The position numbers were made by a program, and so were the translations under genes. Under the pieces are notes generated by a model. That model had not been told where the DNA came from. It saw only the letters and a program-made list of their open reading frames with translations, and did not search any database. From assembly GCF_000003195.3 (NCBI RefSeq), contig NC_012876.2, positions 59,142,407 through 59,206,406 on the forward strand: 64,000 nucleotides of DNA, in the 5' to 3' direction. This DNA is from Sorghum bicolor (taxonomy: Eukaryota; Streptophyta; Magnoliopsida; Poales; Poaceae). Of the stretch, positions 21,507-31,600 are shown piece by piece (the first letter of the stretch is position 1; each line of letters begins with the position of its first letter).

Positions 21507-22629
21507 AACTGCTGTGTGGTGAGCGGCTCACAACTTTGCCGGCCAATATAACCAGGAGGATTTTGTGGATCACTCGAGTCCATGCAAAGAACTTGAGGAT
21601 CACTCGTGTACAGAGAACCCCATCCACTTCTTCTTTCAAGTACCTCCAGCTCATCGTCTTTGAAGCCCTCATAATCCTGGTGAGATACAAGCATCAGGTA
21701 ATTCATGTTTTCCAAATGGAAGCAGTCGAGCAGGGAGAACACAATGACATAATCCCAGTAAATTCACCTATTTTATTATACTACTAGTCAAATGACGGAC
21801 ACATAATCTAAAAAAAACTTCCCAAATCTTGAATTTATACAGCGACAATTAGAAGTAATAATAACCCAAATCTTGAATTTGTAATGATAATTACTAATTA
21901 ATAAAAAAAAGTCTATCATTTTAAACAGTTCTATTGAGAAACAACATACTGAATATCAAAAAAGCCTGTGTTGTACATTATCCATTACGTATACTTCCCT
22001 CTCTTTGTTGCTTGCCATGGCCGCTACTCTTCCTTGATAATTAACCAAAAAAAAGCTGCCTACTTAGCATAACAACAAACTAAATGGACATGTCATTCAC
22101 AAGGTAATAGAAGATCAGTGACTGAATATTCCATGCAACTGCGTGTACATTTTGCTTGTCCTGGATGTTGACCGGATGCCTCTGTCAGATAGTCATCTGA
22201 TGCTGTTCAATTGATGGGTTCAGTTAGGTAGGTGCGAGGTCCATGTCCATCTCCTATGGGCTATGGCGATCGATCGAGAGCTCTCCAACCAATTTATCAA
22301 ACCCTATCTCGCTGCTCCGTTATGACCAGACCAGCAGCTGGCTGATGACTGGCTGGCCTCAGCCTCACCCTCACTTATCTGATCTCGTCCACAACCACAA
22401 GCAAATTAAGCAAAAAGCAGGCCATGGCAAAGTCAGAAAAGGCACACATTTGCAGATTGCGATCTGCATGCAAAACCTTTCCTTTGCACCGTACCCATTG
22501 CAGAGCTGGGTACAAGTAGAACCCAAATCTAATACATATGATGATATATACCAGCAATAGTACAAGTAGAACCCTAGACATTATCGTTACCCAGTTTTTA
22601 GAGATTGGCAGTCAGCAACCGTGAGGGGA

Positions 22630-23140
22630 AATGCAATAAGGACGCGGGGCGGTCACGGCACTAACCTCTCGCAGCTGCTCGTCGGTGAGCGCGTCCTCGA
22701 AGGCCTCCTCCTCTTCTTCTGCTGCCCTCGACGCCTCCCCACCAGCGGCGGCGGCGGCGGCCGCCTCCTCGGGCGCCGCAGAAGACGAGGGACGCGCCGC
22801 CTCCCCGGATCAAGCGGCGGGCGGAGGAGGAGGCGAAGACGAGGACGAGGCACGAGCGGATCGAGGGCGGCCGGGGCCGGAGCGGCCAGGGCACGAGCGG
22901 ATCGAGGGCGGCCGGGGCCGGAGCGGCCGGGGCAGGGGCGGCCGGGCGGTCGACGGCGGGGTGGAGGGTGCAGGGGAGGCGGGGGCGCAGGGCGCAGGGG
23001 GTGCGGCGGGGCTGCGAGCGGTGTGCCGACGGCGGCAGTGCGGCGGCGGCGGCACTGCGTGCGTCCGCTCGAGTGCAGCTGCTGCGTGCGTCGCTCGGGT
23101 GGAGCTGCTGGTTGCGTTTTTCTTTTTTTTTTCAAGATAA
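22630..23140 (-). pseudogene. GC-rich exon-like block, possible captured first exon
   Basis: In one minus-strand frame the block reads EEAAAAAAAGGEASRAAEEE and then EEAFEDALTDEQLRE before a possible donor. Outside it, Pro/Arg- and Gly/Arg-rich frames reflect GC-rich sequence, including a duplicated GAGCGGATCGAGGGCGGCCG unit (~22855-22925). An acidic Ala-rich head ending in DALTDEQLRE resembles TPR-protein N-termini, but this is only a hint. It could be the first exon of the gene that also supplied the 21.4-kb segment. Confidence 0.3.
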
Positions 23141-23267
23141 CGTTTTGGCATATTAGTGGTTAGGTTTTAGGTCTAAGTCCTTAGGTTAGGCAGTCGGCAA
23201 AGGCGCGGTATATTTTATTTACAAATACTCTTTGCCGACTGCCTGGATCGAGTGCAGTCGGCAAAGA

Positions 23268-24740
23268 ATGTTTGGTTTTTGTCCAACTGATGTGTAACTG
23301 CTCCAAACTTTTTTAAATTTTTTCTATAGAGTCCACATGTGATAACATGATACCTCAAAAAATTTAGTGATTTTTTGACTTTTTTTGCTATATTTCATTA
23401 ATTAATTACTTTAAATTGATTTTTCCACTCAATAATCCTACTATGAACTATAGGTGCATGAAATAGTAAAACTTAGCCATTTGAAAAATAATATTCATGT
23501 TGAATAATGTATTTTTAGACCATATCCAAAAATTAACCTAAAATTTTGAAGTCCTTGTCCACGGAACATGATCATCCAAGTGCGGTACAAGTGATTTTTA
23601 ATTATATAAAAACTCAATCGAAATTAGAAAATTACGAAACTTGTTGAGGTGTCATGTTATCACATGGGGAGCCTATGATAAAAATTTGAAAAATTTTTGG
23701 AGCAAATTGTGATGTCAGATGTACAAAACCCAAACACTTCAACATATGATCACATGTGATCATATTGGAAATGTTTGGTTTTTGTTCATCTGATACTATA
23801 ACTTACTCCAAACTTTCTCAAATTTTTTCTATAGGGTCCACATATGATAATATTAAACCTCAAAAAGTTTTGTGATTTTTTGACTTTTTTTGCTATATTT
23901 CATTAATTAATTTCTTTAAATTATTTTTTCCGCTACATAATCCTACTATGAACTATAGGTGCATGAAATAGTAAAACTTAGCCATTTGAAAAATGATATT
24001 CATGTTGAATAATGTATTTTTAGACCATATCCAAAAACTAACCCAAAATTTTGAAGTCCTTGTCCACGAAACATGATCATCCAAGTGTGGTAGAAGTGTC
24101 TTTTAATTATATAAAACTCAAACGAAATCAGAAAATTACGAAACTTGTTGAGGTGTCATGTTATCATATGAGGAGCCTATGATAAAAATTTGAAAAAAAA
24201 TTGGAGCAAGTTATGATGTCAGATGTACAAAACCCAAACACTTGCGCATGTGATCACATGCGATCATATTGGAAATGTGTGGGTTTTGTTCATCTGATAC
24301 TGCAACTTCCTCCAAACTTTCTCAAATTTTTTTATAGCTTCCACATGTGATAACATGACACTTGGTCAAGTTTCGTAATTTTCTGACTTTGTTTGAATTT
24401 TATATAATTAAAAATCACCTCTAACACACCTGGATGGTCATGTCCCGTGGATAAAGACATCAAAATTTTGGGTGAGTTTCGGGAAATGACCTTAAAATAG
24501 ACTCTCCAACATGAATATCATTTTTCGAATGGCTAAGTTTCATTATTTGATGCATCTGCAGTTCAAAGTAGGATTCTGCGGTGGAAAATACAATTAAAAG
24601 AAATTAATTTACAAAATATAGCAAAAAGGGTCACAAAATCAAGAAAGTTTATAAGGTTCACTCTTATTGCATGTGGAGGCTATGAAAAAAGTTGGAGGAA
24701 GTTTGGAGCAAGTGACGACATCGAATGTCTAAAACCTAAA
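23268..24740. repeat. 503-bp tandem array of self-complementary units inside the CACTA element
   Basis: Units start at 23268, 23771 and 24274 (ATGTTTGG or ATGTGTGG plus GTTTTTGT), a period of exactly 503 bp for the first two. Each full unit is an inverted repeat: its first arm (GTCCACATGTGATAACATGA) is the reverse complement of sequence near its end. The third unit is partial and internally inverted (CAACATGAATATCATTTTTC at ~24508 is the complement of a block in the earlier units). It is non-coding and resembles a foldback element amplified in place. Confidence 0.85.
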
Positions 24741-24769
24741 TTCAAATTTCAAAAATAAAAATTTTTATC

Positions 24770-25050
24770 TTTGCCGACTGCCTAACAGCTTGGCAGGTGG
24801 CAAAGGGAACGGAGATGGATGCCGTTAGCTGCCAGCCACCTTTGCCACCAGCTTTTCTTTGCCACCTGCCAGGCAGCCACCTTTGCCACCAGCCTTTCTT
24901 TGCCACCTGCCAGGCAGTCGGCAAATGATGTCTTTGCCGACTGCCTTTATTTGCCGCCTGCCAGGATAGTTGGGTAGTCGGCAAAGAGAATCTTTGCCGA
25001 CTGCCTTTTCTTTGGCAGGTGGCAAAGGATTTTAGCAGTCGGCAAAGCCC
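24770..25050. repeat. CACTA right subterminal repeat array
   Basis: About ten TTTGCCGACTGCC / GGCAGTCGGCAAA copies occur, with the GCCACCTGCCAGG variant between them. It mirrors the left array and runs into the terminal CCTGTAGTG. Another pair lies internally at ~23190-23265. Confidence 0.9.
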
Positions 25051-25064
25051 AGTTTCCTGTAGTG

Positions 25065-26128
25065 CAAAGCCTACAAGTCCATTTCGTCTTCAATAGTTGT
25101 TGTGCACATGGCCTCCTGTTGCCTTCCACCTCCAACTAGTCCAGCTACCCTAGTGGCACCTCCTTCCCCAATCTCATATCTATGGCCATGCATGGTTATG
25201 ATTCAAATACTGCACATAGTCTTCCTCCAATAGAACTCATAAATTTTTTGTCTTTACCTTTACACCTCTATGAGAAAATGGAAAGCGACAATCAAACCAT
25301 AGACCAAATTGAACAGGAAATCATCAAACGAAACCTAACCTATTGATTGGGGCAAGTGAAGAACACCTTGTCAAGTTCTCCAATTTATATGATGTCAGCT
25401 CCAGATGTGAAAACATATTTGATAGTAATAAGGGCTCAACTCGTACCTTAGCGGATGATGGTGTTCAACAATAGTGAATTAAATGGTGCAATGGGTAGGG
25501 GTTGTCGAGGCTAGTGGTAGTGATGGCAATGGGAGAGAGAATTGATTCATTCCTATATGGTTCATATTTATAAATTTAATGTTGTGGTGGACTATGTGAT
25601 GTGATGAGCAATGCCATTTGAATTTGAATTAATATATTTGAATTTATGGACACTGATTTGTATAAAGTAGTAACAATATTGTTCAAATTTTTATCCAGTG
25701 AAATACATAGAATACCCATATAGATTGTGGGCAAAGGTAAAATACGAAATTAGGAATCTGATTTAGGGCTATTGCTAGAGTTGAGCTTCCCTCATATCTC
25801 AACTAGAAACCATTAGTTTTAGGGGCAATTGCTCTTCAAATCCCGTCAGCATGGTTTGAATGAGCAATCGCTTGAAATCGCATCGACAATGCTAGAGCGG
25901 GCAAACGACAAAAGGTGTCGTGACTCTAACCTGGTTCTATCGTAGATGCAGCACAACACTTGCTCTAGTTTGGTCCTCCCTTCATTGTAATATATCAAAA
26001 ATCACTTTTTATTCAAGTTTTATGATATAAGGGGTGCTCTCCCTAGAGACACGTACATCGATGCAGTACTAGAATTAAGAGAGAGAATTAAATGTGTTCG
26101 TCTTTGAATCAGAAGTGGTTATATCTTA
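25065..26128. other. Intergenic, no gene seen
   Basis: AT-rich sequence after the CACTA element with only short unrelated frames. It ends with TTA at the left edge of a MITE. Confidence 0.4.
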
Positions 26129-26410
26129 GAGCAAGCACAGTAAAAGTTGTAGTAGGTGGGTTGTAGGTGGAGAGAGAGGGAAGGAGAGAGATTTACAATC
26201 GACGTGGACACAATAACCAAAAAACATTGTGAGATAAGCTTGTTCGTTTGTCTGAAAAGTCATAGCTGAAAGTACTGAAAATACTGTTGGCTGGTAGAAA
26301 AAATATAGCTTATAAGACAAGCGATACTAATAATGAAGATGTAACTACAATATAAGTGAGCTGAGAGATAGACTGCAACGATTTATACAGACAGTTGCCG
26401 ACTGTTGCTC
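26129..26410. mobile_element. MITE with GAGCAAGCACAGTA-type ends
   Basis: It begins GAGCAAGCACAGTAAAAG and ends GCCGACTGTTGCTC, with TTA on both sides (26126-26128 and 26411-26413). The 3-bp TTA target and short TIRs fit a Tourist/PIF-type MITE. A second end-like fragment (CCGGTTGTTGCTCTTA) lies at ~26720. Confidence 0.65.
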
Positions 26411-26416
26411 TTAAAT

Positions 26417-26694
26417 ACTACTTTCTTGGGAGTCCAGATCGGTTTATAAGGCATAGTTTGACATGATGTGGTCTTCTAAATTATACTTTAATTATTTGTT
26501 TATGTTATGTTATATTATATTATTATGATTATAAAGTTATTACAGTTGGATAGTATGTTTGATTGTAAATCTAATAGTATAAAATTTGTTTTATAATAAT
26601 TAAAAAAGTTGGTTAAATTACTGGACAAAGTATATGAAGTTTGACAGCTGACCTACACGAAATGAAATGACTTATAAACAGGATCGGAGGTAGT
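26417..26694. mobile_element. Possible Stowaway-type MITE (diverged)
   Basis: The left part CAGATCGGTTTATAAGGCA and the right part GACTTATAAACAGGATCGGA are inverted copies around an AT-rich middle, bounded by TACTAC and GTAGTA. It lies ~215 bp upstream of the carboxylesterase ATG, in its promoter region. Confidence 0.45.
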
Positions 26695-26909
26695 AGAATA
26701 AGACTGTGTGCAATCATAGCCGGTTGTTGCTCTTATACTAGGACCAAGGGAGTAAAAGACTAAGACTCCGTGCAATCATGTGTCTCACAGTCACACTCAC
26801 GCTCACAAGACGGGCACGGATTAAATGGCATGGAGCTTGCTTCATCACACACACTCGTCCAGTCTTGGCTCCCCTCGGCGATCGGCTTGCCGGCTCTGGG
26901 CCTCTGGCC

Positions 26910-27971
26910 ATGGATCCAGACAACGAGGTGGACTACGACATGTCGCCGTACCTCATCCGCTACAAGAGCGGCCGCGTGCACCACCTCATGGGCACAGGCA
27001 GGGTCGACGCCGGCACGGACGCCGCCACCGGCGTCACCTCCAGGGACGTTGTTATCGACGTCGGCACTGGCCTCGCCGCGCGTCTCCACATTCCCAGCGA
27101 CGTCCTCGGTACATCCACGAAGCTGCCCGTCCTCGTCTACTTCCACGGCGGCGCCTTTGCCGTGAACTCGGCCTTCTCCACGCAGTACTTCCGCTTCCTG
27201 AACGCGCTCGTGTCAGCGGCCCGCGCCGTGGCCGTGTCCGTCGACTTCCGCCTCGCGCCCGAGCACCCGCTGCCCGCCGCCTACGACGACGCCTGGGCCG
27301 CGCTCGGCTGGGCCGTGGCGACCGCCAGCTGCGCCCGAGCGTCGTCCGAGCAGGAGCCGTGGGCGTGGCTGGCCGAGCACGGCGATCCCGCGCGCCTCTT
27401 CGTCGCGGGCGACAGCACCGGCGGCAACATCGCGCACAACGTGGCGATGAGGGCAGGCAGGAGGAGCGGTCTGCCCGGCGGCGAGCGGATCGAAGGGATG
27501 GTGCTCCTGCACCCGTACTTCTGCGGCAAGGAGCTCGTGGCGCCGTCCGAGGGCGCGGAGCCCCGCCGCCGCCGGTCGTTGGAGACGGAGGAGCGGTGGT
27601 GGGCGTTCGTGTGCGCGGAGAGATACGGGATCGACCACCCGTTCATCAATCCGGTGGCGATGCCAGCGACGGAGTGGGTGTCGCTCGGCTGCCGGCGAGC
27701 CATGGTGACCGTGGCCGAGCTGGACAGGATGCGGGACAGAGGCCGGAGGTACGTGGAGGCACTGAGAGCCAGCACGTGGGCAGGAGACGAGGCCGTGCTG
27801 TACGAGGATCAAGGCGAGAGGCACGTCTTCTTCCTCAGTAGTTCCGACGATAGCGGCAAGACGAAGCAGATGATAGCAGCCATTGCGTCCTTCATGGCGT
27901 CGTCAAATGCCCAAGCTCTGTTATTAGGTCCATCGTCCGAGCGATCTTTGGGTTGTGATGCTAAGCTTTAG
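26910..27971 (+). CDS. Plant carboxylesterase (CXE), GDSTG variant
   Basis: Intronless, 353 aa from ATG 26910, where the protein begins MDPDNEVDYDMSPYLIRYKS like other cytosolic CXEs. An upstream in-frame ATG at 26778 would add 44 unrelated residues and is less likely. HGGAF (79-83) forms the oxyanion hole, FRLAPEHPLP is at ~113-122, and the nucleophile is Ser169 in GDSTGGNIAHN, where the usual Ala after Ser is Thr. The likely acid is Asp272 in VAELDRM and the likely His is His305 in GERHVFF. The C-terminus runs ~22 residues past the normal end and contains a Leu-rich QALLLG. It should be an active serine esterase on small acyl esters; the substrate is unknown. The neighbouring pseudogene at 39003 is its closest relative here. 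Confidence 0.92.
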   Translation: MDPDNEVDYDMSPYLIRYKSGRVHHLMGTGRVDAGTDAATGVTSRDVVIDVGTGLAARLHIPSDVLGTSTKLPVLVYFHGGAFAVNSAFSTQYFRFLNALVSAARAVAVSVDFRLAPEHPLPAAYDDAWAALGWAVATASCARASSEQEPWAWLAEHGDPARLFVAGDSTGGNIAHNVAMRAGRRSGLPGGERIEGMVLLHPYFCGKELVAPSEGAEPRRRRSLETEERWWAFVCAERYGIDHPFINPVAMPATEWVSLGCRRAMVTVAELDRMRDRGRRYVEALRASTWAGDEAVLYEDQGERHVFFLSSSDDSGKTKQMIAAIASFMASSNAQALLLGPSSERSLGCDAKL

Positions 27972-28285
27972 ATCCTCAAATCCTCGTGAATACAGAATTG
28001 AATGATCTAGGAGGATAACCCCGTTGCTACGGGGAGTTTTTCTTAAATAAAGTTGCTGCATCTTGTATGTGAAGAGATTGAAAGTTTTTTTTAATGAAAA
28101 CAGGAGGGAGCCCCTACTGCAATTAATTAAAAAGAAACAAAATAACAGGTTCAGGTACAGATAAAAAGAGATACAGAAAGGAAAGAAAACACAGGTAGAG
28201 GAGGAGCAAGAGATTGAAAGTTATTGGTGGAAATGACGTAAATAGTTTGCAGGTTTATATGGTAAGCAGCGAAGTATGATACTCA

Positions 28286-28498
28286 GGCCAGTACTGTAGC
28301 ACTTTCGTTTGTTTGTGACAAATATTATCCAATTATGGATTAACTAGGATCAAAAGATTCGTCTCACGATTTCCAGCTAAACTGTGTAATTAGTTTTTGC
28401 TTTCGTCTATATTTAATGTTTCATGCATGTGCCGCAAGATTCGATGTGACGGAAAATCTTCAAAACTTTTTGGTTTTCAGGGTGAACTAAACAAGACC
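28286..28498. mobile_element. Tourist-type MITE, copy 5 (shortened left end)
   Basis: It starts GGCCAGTACTGTAGCACTTT, lacking the usual TTGTTTAGTT end, and finishes GAACTAAACAAGACC. TCA flanks both sides. It lies ~315 bp downstream of the carboxylesterase stop, so it may fall in the 3' region of that gene. Confidence 0.75.
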
Positions 28499-28739
28499 TC
28501 AGGGCCATTCAGGGCTCTAGCCAAAAAGTTGGAGGCCATGTGGTATTCATTAAACCTAGCATTGTGTATCCATATAAAAGTTCATCTCTAATTTAAAGTC
28601 AATAATAATTTCTTAGTCCTTTCTTTTCTAGATAGACCGTTGGCTCCGTCTTTTCGCCATCATTCCTAAAAGGAGGATCAAACAATGAACCGTCCATGAT
28701 GCCCTCACCAACCAGTCTTAGATTTTTGACATAAAAGGG

Positions 28740-29310
28740 GCAATCACGGTAGTTGTAATTATTGATTATCTCTACCTATGGGATGTCCTATCTGATTACT
28801 TTTTGCAACTAGAAGTTGAAGATAATACTTGGCGGTTTTTATCAGATTGGCAATATTCGGCTAAGATTGCATAGAAGGGATTTTTTGTGAGGACTACATC
28901 TTTTGAGCCTTGTGAGAGAATTTGGAAGACTTGAGCACCGGCCAAATGCCACTTCTTTTTTTGACAATTTGATTGGTAGCTCACAACCGATGTTGACTGC
29001 GGATCGCCTTGCACGCCATGGACTCTCTTACCTTGAGTGCTATCCTTTGTGTGACTAGGCTACAAAAGATATTGATCACCTTTTAGTCCATTGTGTACTT
29101 GCAAGAGAGTTTTAGTTCTGTTTCTTTTTTTGGATTGGACTCCAAGCCTTTCCCCCACAATCGATAGAAACATCTTCCATTTTTGGTGGGAGAAAGTGAG
29201 CAATGCTGCTAGTAATATGTTAAGGAAGGGAATCAACTCTCTCATAATCCTTGGAGCTTGGATCTTATGGACACGTCACAATAAATGGTCTTTGATGGAG
29301 TAGCTCCAAA
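28740..29310 (+). pseudogene. LINE 3' remnant with RVT zinc-binding region
   Basis: Broken plus-strand frames read WKT, APAKCHFFF, then TADRLARHGLSYLECYPLCD and TKDIDHLLVHCVLAREF. This is the C-terminal Cys/His region (zf-RVT type) of plant non-LTR retrotransposons. Several stops and frameshifts interrupt it. Upstream sequence to ~28600 may belong to the same remnant. Confidence 0.65.
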
Positions 29311-29339
29311 TGTTGTAGGCACACTTACTGTAGTTGAAG

Positions 29340-29720
29340 ACGAAAGAAGGTCGTGGTCTTCGGTGGGGCTCGAGGATTATCCAACTTGAATGCCCTCGCT
29401 CCGAGGGCCATGGCCACCGGTAGCCCAATGATGAACCAGTGGCTAGAACCTCACGCGAGGAAGAACGCGAGAAAAACAATGATTGCGGACTACATTACAC
29501 CGGATTCGCTTCTCCCCGTTGTGGATCTAGCCCACCACGACAAAGAGGGGAGCAACCAATATAAGCGGTTGTTTCCTTGCCACTCTTTGCAATCATGGCC
29601 GCACGGGGCTCTGGCGGCACAGTTAGGTAGAAGCAAAGCAAGAGGAGTGAGGGAGGATTATGTGAGAGGGGTTGGGCTCGACACCATGTCATCCAGGAGG
29701 AACACGGTCTGACCTCTTGG
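29340..29720 (-). mobile_element. Fragment related to the LTR-like region at 40.3-40.6 kb
   Basis: GGATCTAGCCCACCACGACA and nearby blocks are the reverse complement of sequence at ~40455-40490 (GGTGGGCTAGATCCACGATG), and the blocks keep their order. I infer a piece of the same LTR retrotransposon family in opposite orientation. The open frame at 29353-29712 shows no recognisable domain. Confidence 0.4.
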
Positions 29721-29768
29721 TTACTGTTTTGCTCTTTCGATCATAGTCCTAATTTTTAGTAGCTAATA

Positions 29769-30158
<390 letters not shown>

Positions 30159-30209
30159 TAACAATTAGTTCTTGTATGAAACAGATTCTTGGGTGCCAGT
30201 ATGCATTTA

Positions 30210-30466
30210 CTCCGTAGTACTTTCATCCCAAAATAAACACACATCTCATTTCTAGAGGAGTTACACTTTTTTAAGTTTGATTAAAAATATCAAAAAAAGT
30301 TTCTATATTTATATTTTCAAATAAGTTTATTATAAAAGTATACTTCAATTCAATCTAATGCTACTTATTATATACATAAACATTATTAAATTTTTATACA
30401 AAATTTGGTCAAACTTTAGACTTCTCAAAAAGTGAGCTGTGCGTTTATTTTTGGCACGCAGGGAGT
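30210..30466. mobile_element. Stowaway-type MITE (diverged)
   Basis: The left CTCCGTAGTACTTTCATCCC with AAAATAAACAC and the right GTGCGTTTATTTTTGGCAC with GCAGGGAG are inverted; TA flanks both ends. The interior TTTGATTAAAAATATC and TTTGGTCAAACTTTAG is typical of grass Stowaway elements. Confidence 0.65.
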
Positions 30467-30839
30467 AACTGTGATGGTCGACGATGTTTTACCTGTCACA
30501 CTAATGCCAATACTGTGGTTGTGTTGCCGATTTGCTCAATGACCCGTTTCGACGTCATCACCTGACCCGTTTCTCAATGGAAAAATCATATAACCACTGC
30601 AATCGCGTGTACCTGCATCCTTCGATGAAGAAACAAAGAACAACATGACTCAACCGTAGGATACTCTCGTAACATTCCAATTGGGCCTGGAGTCATTATT
30701 TAGTTCTCCACACTTTGGGGAAATGGAAATACATAACCCAAGCAAAGTAGGAGTACTGCATCCCACACAAGCTTTTGCTTGATGAAGTAACAGATGGATC
30801 CTAACTAGCTATAACTAAATTATACATGATCCAGTGAGT

Positions 30840-31600
30840 ATGAAATTTTTATTATAGTTTAAGCATATAATAATTAATAATTAGTCCACCGTAAAAATTT
30901 TATCATAATTATTATGGTGGACTAATTAATAATTAATAATTAGTCCACCATAAAAATTTTATCATAATTAGACTATAGAAATTGCGCCAAAGGGCCTATA
31001 ATCCAGTTAGTTAGAGGAACCCCGCGACACTTCTTAGGTCCTGGGTTCGACTCTCCGTGAGAGCGAATTATCAGGCTAAAGTTAAAAAATCCCCTCGTCT
31101 GTCTCATGCCAAAGTACAGGTCTAAGGTTCGGTCTTGGTCATGTTCTCACATGGGCTATGATGCCACTGTGTATGGGTGGGACAAGGATTCAGGGTTTTC
31201 TCGACCTGCGTAAGAAGGTCTTCTTCTTAATGTAAGTCTCGGGGGCTATCTTACCCCCGCAGGTCGAGTTTTTTAGACTATAGAAATTGCAGCTGTAAAA
31301 AACATAGATCTAAAAGTACTAAAAATTATATTAAAACATATCATATTATATGTTCGTCGTATAAATCTACTTATGTAAAGTCTAACAGAATTATTTTTTT
31401 TCATTTTATGATTTTTCTTTGTTTTACTATATATTTTTTTAAATTCATCCGAAATAAATTAAAAAAAAAGACAAAACCACCTTTGAAAACCATTTATAAC
31501 TGGTGGGTTAGAATTAAAATGAACATTTTTAAAAGTTTAACAATGTGGTTTACCTGATTTTAATTTTTTTTAAAAAAATAGACTTTCAAGAAGATAATGT
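30840..31600. mobile_element. Foldback-like element, split by a SINE
   Basis: TAATTAGTCCACCATAAAAA occurs in direct and inverted copies at 30880-30965, and the following AT-rich part (ACATATCATATTATATGTTC, ~31335) matches the element at 53330-54110. The SINE at 30986-31273 lies within it. Ends are approximate. Confidence 0.5.
30986..31273 (+). mobile_element. tRNA-derived SINE with 17-bp target duplication
   Basis: TAGACTATAGAAATTGC is present at 30969-30985 and 31274-31290, a perfect 17-bp duplication. The inserted 288 bp contain a box-A-like block (TAATCCAGTTAGTTAGAGG) and a box-B-like block (GGGTTCGACTCTCC), the internal RNA polymerase III promoter of tRNA-type SINEs. It ends GCAGGTCGAGTTTT, a short T tail. 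It is a non-autonomous retroposon with no coding capacity. Confidence 0.85.

Larger units (their letters stand above)
18347..25064. mobile_element. CACTA (En/Spm-type) transposon, apparently non-autonomous
   Basis: The ends are CACTACTGGAATTCTG and, inverted, CACTACAGGAAACTGGG, flanked by the 3-bp duplication CAA (18344-18346 and 25065-25067). Both subterminal regions are packed with TTTGCCGACTGC / GCAGTCGGCAAAG motifs, the array bound by CACTA regulatory proteins. I found no TNP2-type transposase. The interior has coding-like minus-strand segments, a GC-rich exon-like block and a 503-bp tandem array, so it probably depends on a transposase supplied elsewhere and has taken up host sequence. 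Confidence 0.92.

Noticed and set aside
22621..23163. 180-codon Gly/Arg-rich frame as a gene
   Set aside because: All frames are open because of GC-richness; only a short minus-strand part looks protein-like.
26778..26909. Upstream ATG of the 26.9-kb esterase as the real start
   Set aside because: The extra 44 residues do not resemble a targeting peptide or family sequence; MDPDNEV at 26910 is the usual CXE start.
30985..31060. A tRNA gene
   Set aside because: The A- and B-box-like motifs do not come with a foldable acceptor and anticodon arm; the 17-bp duplication shows a SINE.
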